Assembly (NCBI RefSeq): GCF_029962835.1
Contig: NC_080578.1
Location: forward strand, 48,725,001-48,789,000
Direction of reading: 5' to 3'
DNA: 64,000 nt
From: Magnolia sinica
Taxonomy: Eukaryota; Streptophyta; Magnoliopsida; Magnoliales; Magnoliaceae
Part shown: positions 55,138-64,000 of the stretch, piece by piece
Position numbering within the stretch: position 1 is the stretch's first letter
Layout of the letters: each line of letters starts with the position of its first letter
Notes under the pieces: model-generated
Seen by the model: only the letters and a program-made list of their open reading frames with translations
What the model was told of the DNA's origin: nothing
The model's database searches: none
Position numbers and translations under genes: made by a program

Positions 55138-56688
55138 TAGAGCTGGGCATCGGTCCTGATCGGATCGGATTACGTCCAACCCGATCAGATCCGAAATCTC
55201 AAAAGCATGACCCGAACCTGATCCGACCCGAGACCCAATCCGGGTCACCGGACTCGGACAGATCCGATGCATGGTTGGCCCGACCCGAACCGAGGCCGAT
55301 TCGGTCAGGGAAACTGAGTCGGATCGGGTTGGGTAAGATTCGGATCCTATGAACTTTAATTCAACTATTTCATGTGGTGTGGTCCACTTCAGTCTTTAAT
55401 ATACCAACTTTTTGTGCCCATGGTATAAAATAAAATTTCAAAATGGATAAACGGCTTAGATAAAATACATACATCAAGGTGCGCCCCACATGGCTCTGGA
55501 AGACTTTAAATTTAACGTATACGTGTTTTTATTGGATTTTGAGTTTTGATGTGCACGGTCACTGCACGAAATGGCAGTAGGCCAGTAGCTTGCTTTTCAA
55601 AAAAGCAAAACGTCCGAATTTTTTATCAACGTTTGCGAGTTTTGTGGGTCTTATTATGGGGTATGTGTTATAACCAAACCGTCCATTCATTTGGCGAGCT
55701 CTTCTTAAGGCTTGAGATGAAAAATAAGACGGATTTAACTATCAAGTGGACCACACAAATTATTTAACGGTAAAAATCATTCTCTGTTGTTATTTGTGGT
55801 GTGGTCCAGATGATCTTTGGATATTGTTTATTTTTTGGATAATTCTCTATAACTTTCTTTAAAAATATATGAACGGTTTAGATATAATAAATACATAACT
55901 GTGGGGCCCATATCACTTTGATCTCATTTGAACCGTTCGTACAACTCGGAGCTCGAGGGGCGCCCGTAGCTCGAGGAGAGCCAGACGCCAGTACGGCGGT
56001 ACCTTACCAGAAGCGAACTGGCTACTCCCTTTGCCACCTGCCACTGGCTGGTGGTCGGTGCTCTGTGGGCCCCACCATGATGTATGTGTTTCATCCATGC
56101 CTTCCATCTATTTTTATAGATTATTTTATTTATGAGAAAAAAAATGAGGGCTATCGAAATCTCTAGTGGACCACATTATAGGAAACAATGTTGAATGAAC
56201 GTTGACCATTAAAAACGTTTTAGAGGCCATAAAAGTTTTTGATCAAGCTGATATTTATTGTTTCCCTTTATCTGGGTCCTTATGACCTAATCAACAGATT
56301 AGATGTCAAATAAACAGTACAGTGGGCCTTAGGAGGATTATAATGGTGGATATCCAATCATTATTGTTTTCCTGTGGTGTGGTCCACCTGAGATTTATAT
56401 CTCCATCATTTTTTTTGTATAAAGCCCTATAATGATCTGTAAAATTGATGAACGGAATGAATGAAACACATACATCTCCGGATCGGGTCGAATCGGATCC
56501 AACCAGATCGGATTACGGATCGGGTCGGTTCGGAACAAGGCTTATCCGGATCCAACCCGAAAACATTTCGGATCTAGCTTATGCTACCCGATCCTGACCG
56601 ATTCTGACCATCGGTTCTGTTCGAATCGGGTCAGATCGGGTCTAATCGGGTCAGATCCTCCGCTTCGGGTATGAAATGCCCAGCTCTA
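55138..56688. mobile_element. hAT-like element B (nested in A)
   Basis: 1,551 bp with ends TAGAGCTGGGCATCGG and (reversed) TAGAGCTGGGCATTTC. It is flanked by identical gccgtagc (55,130-55,137 and 56,689-56,696). The terminal regions consist of 'gatcgggtcggatcgg' words in both orientations. Its centre is occupied by another repeat (C). Confidence 0.9.
55350..56477. repeat. GGGCCCACC-type repeats C (nested in B)
   Basis: At least two copies of the dispersed repeat ('gtggtgtggtccacttcag', 'gggccccaccatgatgtatg', 'cagtacagtgggccttagga') between the two 'gatcggg' arms of element B. The exact borders and target duplication were not resolved. Confidence 0.7.
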
Positions 56689-57249
56689 GCCGTAGCGCTA
56701 CGTAGCGTCCCAAATAGCGTATATCCCCTATAGCGTACGCTACAGGGGTCGTTGCGTATGCTACAGCTATATAGCGCGTAGCGTCCATAGCATAAGCTAC
56801 AATGTAATTTTTTACTATTTTATTTTTTTATTATTTTTTTCACGTTTTCCTTGTTTCTAATGTTGAGGAATGTGACACTTGTATTATACTTGATACTTTT
56901 AACCTATGGGATTTTTATTTCTTTTCATAATTGTGACTTGTGGTTTCAATTAGACATTATTAATTAAAGTGGTTTGCTTAGAAAGTTGTTGATGTGATAA
57001 TTATTTGATTTGGCTTACATATGTGGATTGACTTTTGATAAATGATAACTAATAACTTGTTTGAACATGCTTATAATTGATAAAATGAATCATCTTTTAG
57101 GCAATTTTATATTTTTTTTCATTTTTTTTTTCACTATCTATTATATTTGTCCTATTTTTAAATTAAAAAATAGAAGTATCATGTAGCTTACGCTACACGC
57201 TATAGAGGGTTAAGCGCTATGCATCACGCTACCGCTATTTAAAACACAG

Positions 57250-58060
57250 GATGGACCATAGAACATGAAATAATGGTGATTGACCATTAAAAACTTATTG
57301 TGGGCCACAAAAGCTTTGGACCATTAAGATTTGAGCTGGCTTCATTTTTGGGCTTATGCCTTAAAATGAGCTTTCAAAATGTTTGGACAGTGTGGATTTA
57401 AGACACACATCACTATGAGCCCCACAATCAGGGGTCCCACCTACCACGGTAGATTTGGGGTCTCACCTAATCCACTCCCGTCCTAGTGGGGGTAATAACC
57501 ATTCCGCACGCGACGAACATCAATGTGGGTGGGACCCTGACTGTGAGCCCCACCATGATGTATGTGTTGTATCCACATCGTCCATCCATTTGGAGAGAAC
57601 ATTTTTACGGCATGAATCAAAGAATGATGCCAATCCAAATCTGAAGTGGCATGAGTTAAAGAATGACACCAATCCAAATCTCAAGTGGACCCCACCACAA
57701 AAAACAGTGGGGACAATGATGCTCACCGTTGAAACTAGAAACCATTTCTGGGGGACCCACCATGATATTTATTTAAGATCCAACCTGTTCATATGTAAAG
57801 ACAGATATGGACAAAGGAAAAACACAAATATCAGCTTAATCGAAAACTCCCGTGGCCCTCCAAAGTTTTTAATGGTAGGCGTTCAGTCCCCACTATTTTC
57901 TGTGGTTGGGTCCACTTGAGCTTTCGATTTGCCTCATTATGTCTCATGACCTAAAATGATCTCTCCAAATGGATGGACAGAGATATACAATGCATACATC
58001 AAGGTGGGCCCCACCGTAAGGGTCGAATCGAGTCACACGGAATCCACTCTCCCTTTAAGG
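57250..58060. repeat. GGGCCCACC-type repeats, 57.3-58.0 kb
   Basis: Continues the host repeat of element A, followed by further copies: 'gagccccaccatgatgtatg' at 57,546 and 'gtgggccccaccgtaaggg' at about 58,003 (inverted). No coding frame has support, although a 154-codon frame happens to be open. Confidence 0.7.
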
Positions 58061-58063
58061 GGC

Positions 58064-58596
58064 GCGGATTAGGTGTTACCCGGGTAACAACTAAGTGGGT
58101 GTTACCCTTACTGTAGGGCCAGCCTTGATGATATGTTGTATATCCACTCCATCCATTCGTTTTTCCAGCCCATTTTAGGACATGGTCCCAAACATTAAGC
58201 ACATCCAAATCTCAGGTGGACCACACCACATGAAACGGTGATGATTGAAAGCTCACCAGTGAAAATTTCTAAAGGCCCACTGTAAGTAGATCCGTAATGT
58301 TTATTTATCATCGAACCCATTAAGAAGGTCAACCATAACTAGATGAAGAGAAAATACAAAGATTAGTTTGACCCAAAACTTTTGTGGCCTACAAAATGCT
58401 TTTAATGGTCATTCACCTATTTTTCCAGTGGTGTGATCCACCCGAGATTTGGATATGCTTAAATTTTGGCATAACACCCTTTGATGATCTGAGAAAACGG
58501 ATGGGCGGCATGGATATGAACCACATTCATCAAGATGGGCCCCACACGGTAAGGGTAACACCCACTAAGTTGTTACCTACGTAACAGCTAATCCAC
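58064..58596. mobile_element. Long-TIR form of the GGGCCCACC repeat
   Basis: Both ends read inward GGATTAG(G/C)TGTTAC, then 'aactaagtgggtgttaccc' and 'ggg..cc..ttgatg', giving an imperfect inverted repeat of about 70-90 bp. This shows that at least one version of the common dispersed repeat is a MITE with long inverted ends. No convincing target duplication was found. Internal pieces of the same ends recur at 61,905 and 62,215. Confidence 0.75.
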
Positions 58597-58599
58597 TAC

Positions 58600-58865
58600 C
58601 TAACTTAAGACCGAGAGAGAGAGTGAGAGAATCAAAAGACTCTCTTTGCTGTTAAAGACGGGCCTGCGACCGCAACCCCAACCCTAACCTTCGCATGAAA
58701 TCCAACACAAAATTCACAAAAATCTCCTAAAATTCCTTTTTTTGGCAAATCCCAAACCAAATCCCCATAATCCTCGGCGGAAATTTTGATTCCTTCCAAA
58801 ACAATTATCTTCGAAGAAAAAAAAGGGGGGGGGGGGGTTTACAGTTTTTCTTACATCATCCGGCG
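58600..58865 (+). other. Possible 5' UTR
   Basis: Purine-rich 'gagagagagtgagag', 'ccaaccctaacc' and a G-run (about 58,827-58,838) lie before a Met codon in unique-looking sequence between repeats. It resembles a plant gene leader, but no promoter element can be singled out. Confidence 0.3.
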
Positions 58866-60127
58866 ATGTCAACCACTGCCCACCAAATCCAGTCAAAAGC
58901 AGCTCCCTTAGGAAGATCACAAAGGTAAGAGAATTTTTCCCTATATTTTTTTGGAATTTCAAGGAAGGGATGTTGCCTAATTTCGTTGCGCACCTATTTT
59001 ATCAGCATCAATGATATCAGTATCAAATCAAGGTCAAAATCTGCAATATTAGGCATTATCAGCTAATATAGTGTCTAAAATTGACAACATCTCACAATAT
59101 CTACCGATGAGTATCAATTTTTTAGTATTTTTCTATACTTTCAGGCGGGTTCGCATCACTAGCTACAGATAATGATAACATCAACCTATAGTATCAATAT
59201 TGCGAACAGTGATTATTATAGAACCTACATGCAATGCTTATATATGCATGCCGCTAAATAAATCAAAGTATAAATCTCTATATCGTATATATAAATTTGC
59301 ATTACAGCTTAATCACCAATAAGAGCAAAGAAACCTAATTTTGGAACTAAAAATAGTGATCCAGATTGCAAATGACACATTATCTAGTTAAACTCATCTT
59401 TGGTTGTGCAATAAAACATGTCTAACCTAACACCTGGTTGGTTTTATTTACTCGAGACTTCTTAGAAATGAACACAAATTAGTTACACATAAACTACAAA
59501 GTGAATACTATGAGTGTCTAGTAAGGCAACTAATGCGGGGGAATCTTCACACCAAGCTCGAGTGGGGTGGCCCGTGGGATGCAGAGGCACACTCGGGCTG
59601 GGCGGCCCACAGAACTCATGTATTTAGGGCTCGTGTGAGGCGGGTGGCTCGTGTGAGGCGAAACTCGTGGATTTGCAGCCCACGAGGGGGTGGAACCCAT
59701 GGATTTGAGGCCCACAAGGAGGGTTCAACCAAGGACCTAACCCATGGATTTGGGGCCTGGGCTATGAGATAGAGGGATTAATTCACCATGCTCTATCAGT
59801 TCAAGCTTTAAGAGCAAGTGGTTAATTGTGGGCCCACGAGGGGGTGGAACCCATGGATTTGGGGCCCACAAGGAGGGTTCAACCAAGGACCTAACCCATG
59901 GATTTGGGGCCAAGGCTATGAGACAAAGGGATTAATTCACCATGCTCTATCAGTTCAAGCTTTAAGAGCAAGTGGTTAATTGTCCTGCATCAGCAGCTTT
60001 TACTGATTTTACCTTGTAATGTGTTTTAGGTTGAAGAGTCTACATGTACAAGCAATACCTAGACTCGTACAAACCCCATGCAGGATGGAAACTGAATGTG
60101 CTTGTAGCAAGGGCTTACAATTTCAAG
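58866..60127 (+). CDS. Candidate two-exon gene start (unknown protein)
   Basis: Met at 58,866 begins 19 codons plus two bases (MSTTAHQIQSKAAPLGRSQ) ending in AAAG|GTAAGA at 58,924. An acceptor TTTTAG at 60,029 restores the frame and adds 32 codons (Arg-Leu-Lys.. to Leu-Gln-Phe-Gln) before a donor-like AAG|GTATT at 60,127. The intron contains a 154-bp tandem duplication and a short repeat. I do not recognise the protein and see no further exon. It could be the 5' end of a gene running out of the window, or chance. Confidence 0.28.
59005..59205. repeat. GATATC/ATATCA-rich repeat
   Basis: 'tgatatcagtatcaa', 'atctaccgatgagtatcaa' and an end 'agtatcaatattgcgaacagtg' parallel 'ccgatatcaatactttgaacactg' at 1810 and 10,770. 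It is a diverged copy of the repeat at the start of the composite blocks. Confidence 0.45.
59681..59988. repeat. 154-bp tandem duplication
   Basis: Two head-to-tail units (59,681-59,834 and 59,835-59,988) beginning 'cacgagggggtggaaccca' and ending 'gagcaagtggttaattgt', with a handful of differences. The period is exactly 154 at both ends checked. A further partial 'ggatttg.gg.cccac' lies upstream (59,560-59,680). Confidence 0.93.
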
Positions 60128-60194
60128 GTATTAGCTTATGAAGGGTATGTATGTGAGATTGTTGTACAGATATGATTAAAATTATATCTATTAT

Positions 60195-60787
60195 GCTTTT
60201 CAATGGCTAATAGATCATCGTCATCTTCTAAACCTTGTCCCAATTAATTGCCGGCTACATGAATCATATTCTACCATTCTACTATATCTAGGGTCGTACC
60301 TTCAGTTAGACCATATGTCATCAAGTCTTTTATTACTATCTCTAATCCATATACATCCTTTTGGGCCTCCCCCCTGCCCTTATAGAGACTTCGACTTCTA
60401 CCAACTCACTCCTAACCAATGCAGTTCTTCACCTTCGCCCTCAAATCTTATTACCTATTGGTGCTGCCCAAAAGTTCCCTCAAATGTATTCATTTGTAAC
60501 TCTATACTTCCTCATCTTGCTACTCATTATCTCAAGTCTCAACATCCTCATTTCAACTACACTCATCCTGTGAACATGTTGTTCCCTAACTTCCCAACAT
60601 TTTGTCCCCTTAAGTATGGTTGGTCTTATCGCTATCCTATAAAATTCCCCTTTCAGTTTGAGTAGTATGCAACGATCACATAAAATTCCAGAGGCACATC
60701 TCCATTTTTTCCATCTAGCTTGAATTATATGGGCAACATCCTTCCCAGTGCCTGTTTGGTAAAACTTATTTTTATCACTTATCACTA
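60195..60787 (-). mobile_element. RTE-type LINE, 3' part
   Basis: The minus-strand frame (60,785-60,480) reads 'WRCASGILCDRCILLKLKG', 'FYRIAIRPTILKGTKCW', 'EQHVHRMSVVEMRMLRLE' and 'YRVTNEYI', the thumb/C-terminal part of a plant RTE reverse transcriptase. Beyond a stop, 'LGQGL' and a GATGACGATGATC tail (near 60,205-60,220) mark the 3' end. It is 5'-truncated at about 60,787, as is usual for LINE copies. Confidence 0.85.
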
Positions 60788-61080
60788 AAATGGGCTATTT
60801 TCAGTGATTTTTCCCGATTCAGAGTGTTTGGTAATTTTTATTTTTTATTTTTTTATTTTTATTATTATCATCTTTTTTTAAGCACTTAATTTGGATTTTC
60901 ATTGAAAAAATAAGCTTCTTTAAAAAATAAAAAAATAAAAAAATAAAAAATAATAATAATTTAACTTAACATTTAACACCGAAAGTGGTAAGTGATTTTG
61001 GGTTAAATTTTTTTCTAAATGATAACTTTGCCCTTTGTCTAACTTCTACTGCAAGCTTCAAAGGGCTAATTGCATAGGTA
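60788..61080. other. AT-rich stretch
   Basis: A/T homopolymer-rich DNA with 'aaaaataaaaaaataaa' runs. A 'tgtttggtaa' word near 60,760 and 60,828 hints at a short MITE end, but no second end was placed. No gene. Confidence 0.35.
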
Positions 61081-61084
61081 GAAG

Positions 61085-61900
61085 CCGTGTTGACATGGAA
61101 AAGTTCTTTGGCCCCCCTCATGATGTATGTGTTATATCCACACTGTCCATCCATTTTGCTAGATCATTTGAAGGCATGAGCCAAAAAAAAAAAAAGAGGC
61201 AAACCCAAAGCTTAGGTCAACTACACCACATAAACCTACAGGGATAATGACGCCCACCATTGAAACCTTCCTAGCATGGCGTGCCACTGTGCCATAAAGG
61301 CCATTACAAAAAATGACATGTAACCGCCCGTTGTTAACAGTCCATTACATCCCTTGTAAAGGCCATAACAACCCCATAATGGTCTGTTACAAGGCAAATA
61401 TGGATTTTTCAAACTTTTTTTTTTTTTTTCAATGTTATTGAGCAAATACAGGTTTTTCGGATTTTTTTTTTCAATAAGAAAAAAAAAAAAAAAACAAAGA
61501 GACTGTAATGGCCGTTACGACCCGTATCGTAAAGGTAACAGGAGTAGCTGTTACAGCCACTATTATCGTTACAAAATACCTTGCTTTCTAGGGCCCACCG
61601 TCATGTATATTTGCCATCAAATCTTTTTCATAAGGTCAAATAAACATGGATGAAGAGAAAACACAAATATTAGCTCGAACCAAAACTTGTGGCCCCCAAG
61701 AAGTTTTCAATGGTAGGCGTTCAATCCCCACTATTTTTTGTAGTATGGGCCACTTAAGCTTTCGATTTGCCTCATTTTTTGGTTCATGCCCTAAAATGCC
61801 CTAACAAAATGGATGGACGGTGTGCATATAACACATACATCATGATGGGGCCCATAGAACTTTGCCATGTCAACAATTTGAGTAAAATGGAGAGGATGAG
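61085..61900. repeat. GGGCCCACC-type repeats split by a MITE
   Basis: 'cccccctcatgatgtatgtg' at 61,112, then the MITE 61,275-61,583, then continuation 'tagggcccaccgtcatgta' and an inverted end 'acatacatcatgatggggccc' at about 61,834. Confidence 0.75.
61275..61583. mobile_element. hAT-like MITE nested in a GGGCCCACC repeat
   Basis: 309 bp. The right end reads (reversed) CAAGGTATTTTGTAACGATA, the same terminal motif as the intronic MITE at 51,070. The left end is diverged (CATGGCGTGCC). Flanks cttcctag (61,267-61,274) and ctttctag (61,584-61,591) match at 7 of 8 bases. Interior 'gtaatggccgttacgacc' is shared by the family. Confidence 0.78.
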
Positions 61901-61902
61901 AT

Positions 61903-62800
61903 GTTACCAAGTAATGCATTAGTGGGTGTTTCCCTGAACATGGGGCCCACCTCGATGTATTTGATGTATATCCAAGCTATCCATCATTTTTTCCATATCA
62001 TTCTAGGGCATGGTCCTACAAATGAAGCAGATCCAAACTCAAGTGGACCATGCCCTAGGAAACAACGGTGTTGAACGCCTACCTTAACTTCTTGGTGGTC
62101 ACTGTAATGTTTATGGTGTGGACATAACATACATCATGGTGGGGTCCACAAATTTCCCACATCATCATAGACTGACCTAGGTACCCGTTCTACACTACGC
62201 AATCCAGTAGCAGTTTAGCTGTTACTGGATAACACGTTAGTGGGTGTTGGCCTAACCATGGGGCCTACCTCAATGTATGTACTGTAAGTAGATCCAAATC
62301 TCAAGTGGACCACACCATAAGAAAATGTGGTGACTGAACGCCAACCATTAAAAACTTCTTGGGGACCACTGTAATGTTTATTTGCCATCCAACCTGTTAA
62401 TTAGGTCACATTGACTTGGGTGAAGGGAAAACACAAATATAAGCTTCATCCAAAAGTTTTGGTTGAACACCCATCATTAAAAACTTCTTGGGGGCAACAA
62501 AAGTTTTGGATGAAGCTGATATTTGTGTTTTCCCTTCATCCAGGTCTGTGTGACCTAATCAATGGTTGGATGGCAAATAAACATTACGGTGGACCCTAGG
62601 AAGTTTTAAATGGTATACCACTGTTTTCTTATGGTGTGGTCCACCTGAGATTTGGATTTACATCATTTTTGGGCTCAAACCCTAAAATAAGTTGGCAAAA
62701 TGTGGGGACGACATGGATTTAACATAGATATCAAGGTGGGCCATGTCATTTTTTTGGGATGGCCTAGACACTGTATGCAATCCTGAGGCGGATTACATGT
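61903..62800. repeat. GGGCCCACC-type repeats, two successive copies
   Basis: Two copies in the same direction start at 61,903 ('gatgttaccaagtaatgcattagtgggtg') and about 62,210 ('gctgttactggataacacgttagtgggtg'). The second continues through 'accataagaaaatgtggtgac' to inverted parts ending about 62,760. Confidence 0.72.
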
Positions 62801-62812
62801 TGGGAACAACAA

Positions 62813-62905
62813 GGTATTCTGTATCGGTACTAGTTGGCGTAACGGTGCCCACCGATACCAATACGGATACGGGGGCGTAACGGCCTGTAATTGTGCAAAT
62901 TTTTT
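62813..62905. repeat. Remnant of the CAAGGTATT hAT-like family
   Basis: CAAGGTATTCTGTATCGGTA followed by 'ggcgtaacggtgcccaccgatacc' and 'gggggcgtaacggcc', related to 51,070-51,346. The other end was not identified. The sequence passes into AT-rich DNA. Confidence 0.55.
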
Positions 62906-63630
62906 TTTTAATTTTTTTTCCCAAAAAAATATGAAAAAATATGGATTAAATCCGAAATATTACAAACATTCCAAATATGCATTCATTTATAATTTGGAAC
63001 ATGTTTATGGTGTAATGGTCCACTCTTTGGTGAGAAGTTGTATCGATCTGCCTAATGAATTTATGAACCTGACAACCAAGTATTGGCTATAGATCTTTTA
63101 TATTTAATTATCTAACTATATAATATCAATATAAATTAATTAGAATGAATCTAATACCAAAATATCTCATATTTCAAATTTGTAGGTACTGGTATATTAC
63201 ATACCATGTGACTTGTGTACGTTTTACTTCAATATACAATCTAGGGACTTTTATGCCCTATTATGTAATTCATATAACTAACAAATTAATATAATTCTTC
63301 ACAATAAATCTTAAGAAAAAAATTTGAAATTATATTCAAGTAAATATAGTGTTGTCGATTTAGAGCTGATTTAGTGAATCATTCGATACCCCAAATCAAC
63401 GTTAAATTCATGCAATCTATTGGCACTTATCTCACTAATGGATTGGTGGATATTTATTGAACAATGAAGAATGAAAAATATCAAATGATCATATTTCAAA
63501 AAAACAAGTGTTTGCAAATTAACGGTGAGAATCATTTAAACAATTTAATTTTGGAATTGTGACTTGGCAACAATAGTGCCATAATTTAATTTATTAATTT
63601 TGAGTTAATTTATGCCTCATGGACAATTTT
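62906..63630. other. AT-rich stretch, nothing supported
   Basis: No gene, terminal repeats or simple-sequence array of note. Confidence 0.4.
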
Positions 63631-63639
63631 TACGGCCAT

Positions 63640-64000
63640 GTACATAGGGCCCACCATGATGCATGTATTGTATATCAATGACATCCATCTGTTTTATCAA
63701 ATCATTTTAAGGCATGGTCCAAAAATGAGGTAGATCCAGATCTAAGGTGGACCACTAGTGGGTGAGGCCTTGAAATTGGGGTCCACCTTGATGTATTTGT
63801 ATATCTGTGCCGTCAATCTATTTTGCCAATTCATTTTAAAGCATGATCCAAAAAATCAGGTAGATTTAAATCTTAGGTGGACCACTAGTGAATGACGCAC
63901 TGAACATAGGACCCACCTTGATGCATTTGTTGTATATCCATGTTGTCCATCCTTTTTGCCAACTCATTTTAAGGCATGGTCCAAAAATGAGGTAGATCCA
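63640..64000 (+). repeat. Tandem array of a ~130-bp GGGCCCACC unit
   Basis: Three successive units, each running '(g)g(g/t)ccacc..tgatg(c/t)at', 'tcattttaaggcatggtcc', 'aggtagatcc', 'ggtggaccactagtg'. Equivalent points at 63,651, 63,783 and 63,913 give a spacing of about 130-132 bp. The third unit runs off the window end. It shows that part of the dispersed repeat can form tandem arrays. Confidence 0.85.

Larger units (their letters stand above)
55083..57249. mobile_element. hAT-like element A (outer)
   Basis: Ends TAGTGTTTCAAATAGCG and (reversed) CTGTGTTTTAAATAGCG. It is flanked by identical gatggacc (55,075-55,082 and 57,250-57,257). The interior next to both ends is made of 'gtagcgtacgctac' palindromic words. 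It is split by element B. Without B it would be about 0.6 kb and non-autonomous. Confidence 0.88.

Noticed and set aside
57455..57919. 154-codon open frame on the plus strand
   Set aside because: Falls wholly inside copies of the dispersed GGGCCCACC repeat; its translation repeats phrases that reflect the repeat and not a protein family.
60315..60665. 116-codon plus-strand open frame
   Set aside because: Antisense shadow of the RTE LINE reverse transcriptase fragment.

Overview
This is a repeat-dominated stretch of a plant nuclear genome. The evidence is: plant-type Ty1-copia (Sirevirus-like) and Ty3-gypsy (Tekay-like chromovirus) elements primed by initiator-Met tRNA; RTE-type LINE 3' ends; a tRNA-derived SINE; many hAT-like elements with 8-bp target duplications; and a spliced plant TMEM120/TMPIT gene. 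A very abundant interspersed sequence carrying a 'GGGGCCCACC..TGATGTATGTGTTGTAT..CCATCCATTT' signature recalls what I know from magnoliid trees (Lauraceae/Magnoliaceae). That placement is a recollection, not a search result.

Layout. 1-1.6 kb: old repeats. 1.64-4.94 kb: a composite block (antisense LTR piece, TA microsatellite split by a long-TIR MITE, sense Sirevirus LTR). 4.95-10.59 kb: a 3'-terminal fragment of a minus-strand Tekay-like element with a very long LTR. 10.59-12.95 and 23.73-23.95 kb: a second copy of the composite block, split by a complete minus-strand Sirevirus (12,950-23,725) with both LTRs, PBS, PPTs and a target duplication. 24-28.2 kb: an LTR-like fragment, interspersed repeats and a pentatricopeptide-repeat gene relic. 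28.25-36.43 kb: a plus-strand Sirevirus lacking its 3' LTR, with a SINE in its 5' LTR. It abuts 36.43-47.75 kb: a minus-strand Tekay-like element whose 3' LTR carries a hAT-like insertion absent from its other LTR. 47.75-54 kb: the only convincing cellular gene, the 3' half of TMEM120 (five exons, minus strand, one GC-AG intron) with hAT-like elements in and beside it. 54.4-57.5 kb: a nest of repeats in at least three levels. 57.5-64 kb: interspersed repeats, a LINE 3' end, tandem duplications and a weak first-exon candidate.

Most notable: three retroelements from two superfamilies carry the same extra open frame. It has a plant transposon-protein/envelope-like domain, then an acidic stretch, a coiled coil and a short Pro/Ser tail. 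In the two Sireviruses it lies 3' of pol; in the Tekay-like element it lies 5' of gag. In all three a cluster of short palindromes lies about 0.2-0.3 kb upstream of it. This looks like a palindrome-plus-ORF module shared by, or exchanged between, Ty1-copia and Ty3-gypsy elements. All retroelement frames carry stops or frameshifts, so none of the copies here is autonomous.
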